Below the pieces are notes generated by a model. It was not told where the DNA came from and made no database searches. It saw only the letters and a list, made by a program, of their open reading frames with translations. Both the position numbers and the translations under genes were made by a program. Below are positions 62,199 through 64,000 of a stretch of DNA of 64,000 nucleotides, piece by piece. The stretch comes from JAACFF01 sp963807975 (GTDB lineage: Bacteria > Chloroflexota > Anaerolineae > Promineifilales > Promineifilaceae): the NCBI GenBank assembly GCA_963807975.1, contig CAWEDV010000003.1, forward strand, positions 248,001 to 312,000. The letters are read 5' to 3'. The first letter of the stretch is position 1; every line of letters starts with the position of its first letter.

Positions 62199-64000
62199 CT
62201 AGGGGTTTGGCAGCGGGCGCAGCAGAACGGTGTCATTTTCAGGTTCGCCGGGTCGTTCAACACGCAGACGCTGTCCTGTTTCGGCAATATAAAGTCCAAC
62301 CTCGACCGGATAATCTCCAGGCGGAAGATCCTCAGGCAAGACTATCTGGTATTCATCCTCAACCACTTCTCCTGGCAGCCAGCGGCTGGTAGGATATTCA
62401 TTTTGCCGTGGCATGGCATCTTGCTGCCAGACGCAGCATGTTCCATCCTGTTCCAGCACATGGATAAAGACTGTATAGTCTGCCGTTGGTTCCTCGATGG
62501 CCTGCCAAACCAGGGTCAACTTATTTGCTCCATTCCCTTCTGTAGATAAATTGTAACCTGCCAACAATATCTCGCTGCCAAATGATGCCGCAATATTGTT
62601 TTCGATAGGGGGTAGAACAAACTGGCGTGCAGCTGCTTCAAGCGCCAGATAACCCAAATCGGCGCTGTAAATATCATAACCCGCGAGGTCCGTGACGCGT
62701 AAGCGAAGCCGGTAATCGCCCGCTGGCTGGTCCAGCGGCATGCTTATTGATTGGCGATCGATAAGGAGCTGTGGTGTCTCCCATTCTTCAAAGGGATAGG
62801 TGTCGTGCACGGGCTGCCCAGTCAATAGCATCTGCGTCGTTCCATCACTGGCCACGAGTTCAATGCTGCTGGTTAATGCAGGCAGCGGTTCTGCAGCCAG
62901 CCACCAAAGGGAGATCCCCCAAGGGGCACCGGCCTGCGCCGTTGTCCCACCCCCTTCATATCCAAGCAGCCGCAAGCCGGGCTGCACAGTTTCGTCAACC
63001 TTGATGGGTGGCTCGGGTATTGGGTTGGGAATGCTGCCATTTTGGATTTCTACATTTTCTATGAAGTATACGTCGCCAGCGAAACGGCCGTCTGCATCCA
63101 GCCGCGGCAGTCGATCATTGCTCCCTGGATCAAAAAGCCCAAGACGCAGTCTGTATTCACCCGGCGGCGTTCCTGCGGGGAGCAGAATCTGTACCTGCTG
63201 CACGATTGTTTCCCCTTTTTCCCATTGTTCGGCTGGATAAGCAAAACTTTCCGCCTGGCCCCAACGATAACCCCACTTGTCTTCAAGCTGTACGAAGGGC
63301 ATGTAATCAGCGGCTGGGGGATTGTCAACTCGCCAGATCAAAGTCACAGCCAGATCCGTACCGGCCTTGGCAGGAGCAGTTTCATATCCAAGCAGGCTGA
63401 CGGCATCGCCAAAATTGAGATCAGCGGCTTCGTCAATGAGCAGCAGAGCCGTTTCTGGAAGTTCGTAGGCCGTATAAACATCGTCAGGGGCGTCGCTGTA
63501 TGGGATGTCGACCCGCTGCCCGGCAGCTAAATAGGGCATCGCCCAGGCCGGGGCAGGGGTATTATGGGGATAGACAACGAGCGCCGGCCCAGAATTCGGA
63601 AATACGAGGGCATCGGCCTCCGGCAGCCATTTTACCTGCTCATAGGCATCGCTCAGGAAGGCCACTGTTGGGTGACGGTAGTGCGCCGCGGCAACAAATA
63701 CTGACTTTCCTTGCAGATCGGTTTCATCCAGGAAACGGGCTACGGTCGCCAAATCACCATCGGATTCATAAAACAAGGTTGTCTCCCGCGCCCATTGCTC
63801 AAAGTAAGCAGTGGAAGTCGCCAGCCCACCCGATAGCAAAACAAGCAAGGCCACAAATAGCACGCCGAAGGTCACCGGCGGTCTGCTTAGTCGCCTTTCA
63901 ATATCATGAAACAGGATCACCACGCCGATGGCGGGCAGGAAGAAGATGAAGGGAATCATCCCGATTGCACGCAGATTACTGGGTACTATTTCGTTTGTTG
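62199..64000 (-). CDS. C-terminal part of a large membrane protein, possibly a GT39-like glycosyltransferase (5' end outside window)
   Basis: The frame stays open from 62199 to the right edge: upstream of the ATG at 63959 it continues in frame (PSNLRAIG before MIPFIFFLPAIGVV), so the gene starts beyond 64000. What is visible begins with two membrane segments, followed by a large presumably extracytoplasmic part: an alpha/beta region (VFVAAAHYRHPTVAFLSDAY) and several repeated beta-sandwich modules, each with a phrase like LPAGTPPGEYRLRLGLFDPG or LPEDLPPGDYPVEVGLYIAE. This layout is common in Chloroflexota proteins annotated as ArnT/PMT-type glycosyltransferases, but the catalytic part lies outside, so the name is an inference. 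Confidence 0.55.
   Translation of the reverse strand, partial: TNEIVPSNLRAIGMIPFIFFLPAIGVVILFHDIERRLSRPPVTFGVLFVALLVLLSGGLATSTAYFEQWARETTLFYESDGDLATVARFLDETDLQGKSVFVAAAHYRHPTVAFLSDAYEQVKWLPEADALVFPNSGPALVVYPHNTPAPAWAMPYLAAGQRVDIPYSDAPDDVYTAYELPETALLLIDEAADLNFGDAVSLLGYETAPAKAGTDLAVTLIWRVDNPPAADYMPFVQLEDKWGYRWGQAESFAYPAEQWEKGETIVQQVQILLPAGTPPGEYRLRLGLFDPGSNDRLPRLDADGRFAGDVYFIENVEIQNGSIPNPIPEPPIKVDETVQPGLRLLGYEGGGTTAQAGAPWGISLWWLAAEPLPALTSSIELVASDGTTQMLLTGQPVHDTYPFEEWETPQLLIDRQSISMPLDQPAGDYRLRLRVTDLAGYDIYSADLGYLALEAAARQFVLPPIENNIAASFGSEILLAGYNLSTEGNGANKLTLVWQAIEEPTADYTVFIHVLEQDGTCCVWQQDAMPRQNEYPTSRWLPGEVVEDEYQIVLPEDLPPGDYPVEVGLYIAETGQRLRVERPGEPENDTVLLRPLPNP

Noticed and set aside
1..64000. CRISPR array, tRNA or rRNA genes, integrase or transposase
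   Set aside because: No regularly spaced repeats, no T-loop or anticodon arms with acceptor stems, and no transposase or integrase motifs were seen on either strand. A covariance-model scan would be needed to exclude small RNAs.

Overview
The window is bacterial and most likely comes from a member of the Chloroflexota (Anaerolineae or a related class). The basis is the combination of two complex-I-like formate dehydrogenase loci, large secreted proteins with Thr/Pro-rich linkers, von Willebrand A plus FHA membrane proteins, and a short IF-2 in a nusA-infB operon. This placement is an inference from gene content, not a phylogeny. No rRNA, tRNA, CRISPR array or complete insertion sequence was recognised.

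Layout. (1) 1-7454, mostly minus strand: a decayed fragment of a formate dehydrogenase gene, a DUF1801 protein, then formate dehydrogenase locus 1 (NuoE-NuoF fusion, FdhD, iron-sulfur subunit, Cys-type catalytic subunit) and a DUF4256 protein. (2) 7801-11327, plus strand: deoxyribose-phosphate aldolase and a double-domain aldehyde dehydrogenase, a probable deoxynucleoside catabolism pair, followed by the remnant of an ABC exporter. (3) 11935-32134: a locus of about 20 kb that looks built for beta-1,3-glucan (laminarin-type) use. It holds a GH3 glucosidase, two GH17 enzymes, a frameshifted clan GH-Q phosphorylase, a giant secreted GH16 protein, a GH16 lipoprotein, a CUT1 sugar ABC transporter without its ATPase, and a divergent LacI regulator with three matching operators. 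(4) 32362-37453, plus strand: formate dehydrogenase locus 2 (NuoE, NuoF, catalytic subunit). Its catalytic gene carries an in-frame TGA exactly where the locus 1 paralogue has its active-site cysteine, so it reads as a selenoprotein of 949 residues. (5) 37525-40382: an acyl-CoA synthetase and a GntR/FCD regulator. (6) 40509-43129: decayed DNA with a comM fragment and a broken fibronectin-III protein. (7) 43130-52386, minus strand: comM and the translation operon nusA-ylxR-infB-rbfA-nrnA-truB-ribF, with a clear promoter and a terminator-like hairpin in the nusA leader. (8) 52464-64000: a HAD phosphatase, two divergent VWA-FHA membrane proteins, a small DUF6958-like protein, a degenerate SF1-helicase-like protein, a second acyl-CoA synthetase, prephenate dehydratase, and the C-terminal part of a large membrane protein that runs off the right edge.

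How the parts work together. The secreted GH16 enzymes would cut beta-1,3-glucan outside the cell, the ABC transporter would import oligosaccharides, and cytosolic GH17, GH3 and the phosphorylase would finish degradation under LacI control. The two formate dehydrogenases each bring NADH-oxidising NuoE/NuoF modules and so are probably NAD-linked soluble complexes for fermentative or syntrophic formate metabolism. FdhD in locus 1 could serve both. The most notable observations are the selenocysteine enzyme beside its cysteine paralogue, the GH16 catalytic domain nested inside a carbohydrate-binding-like domain, the frameshifted phosphorylase, the nusA leader, and a strongly over-represented palindrome ACGGCCGT.
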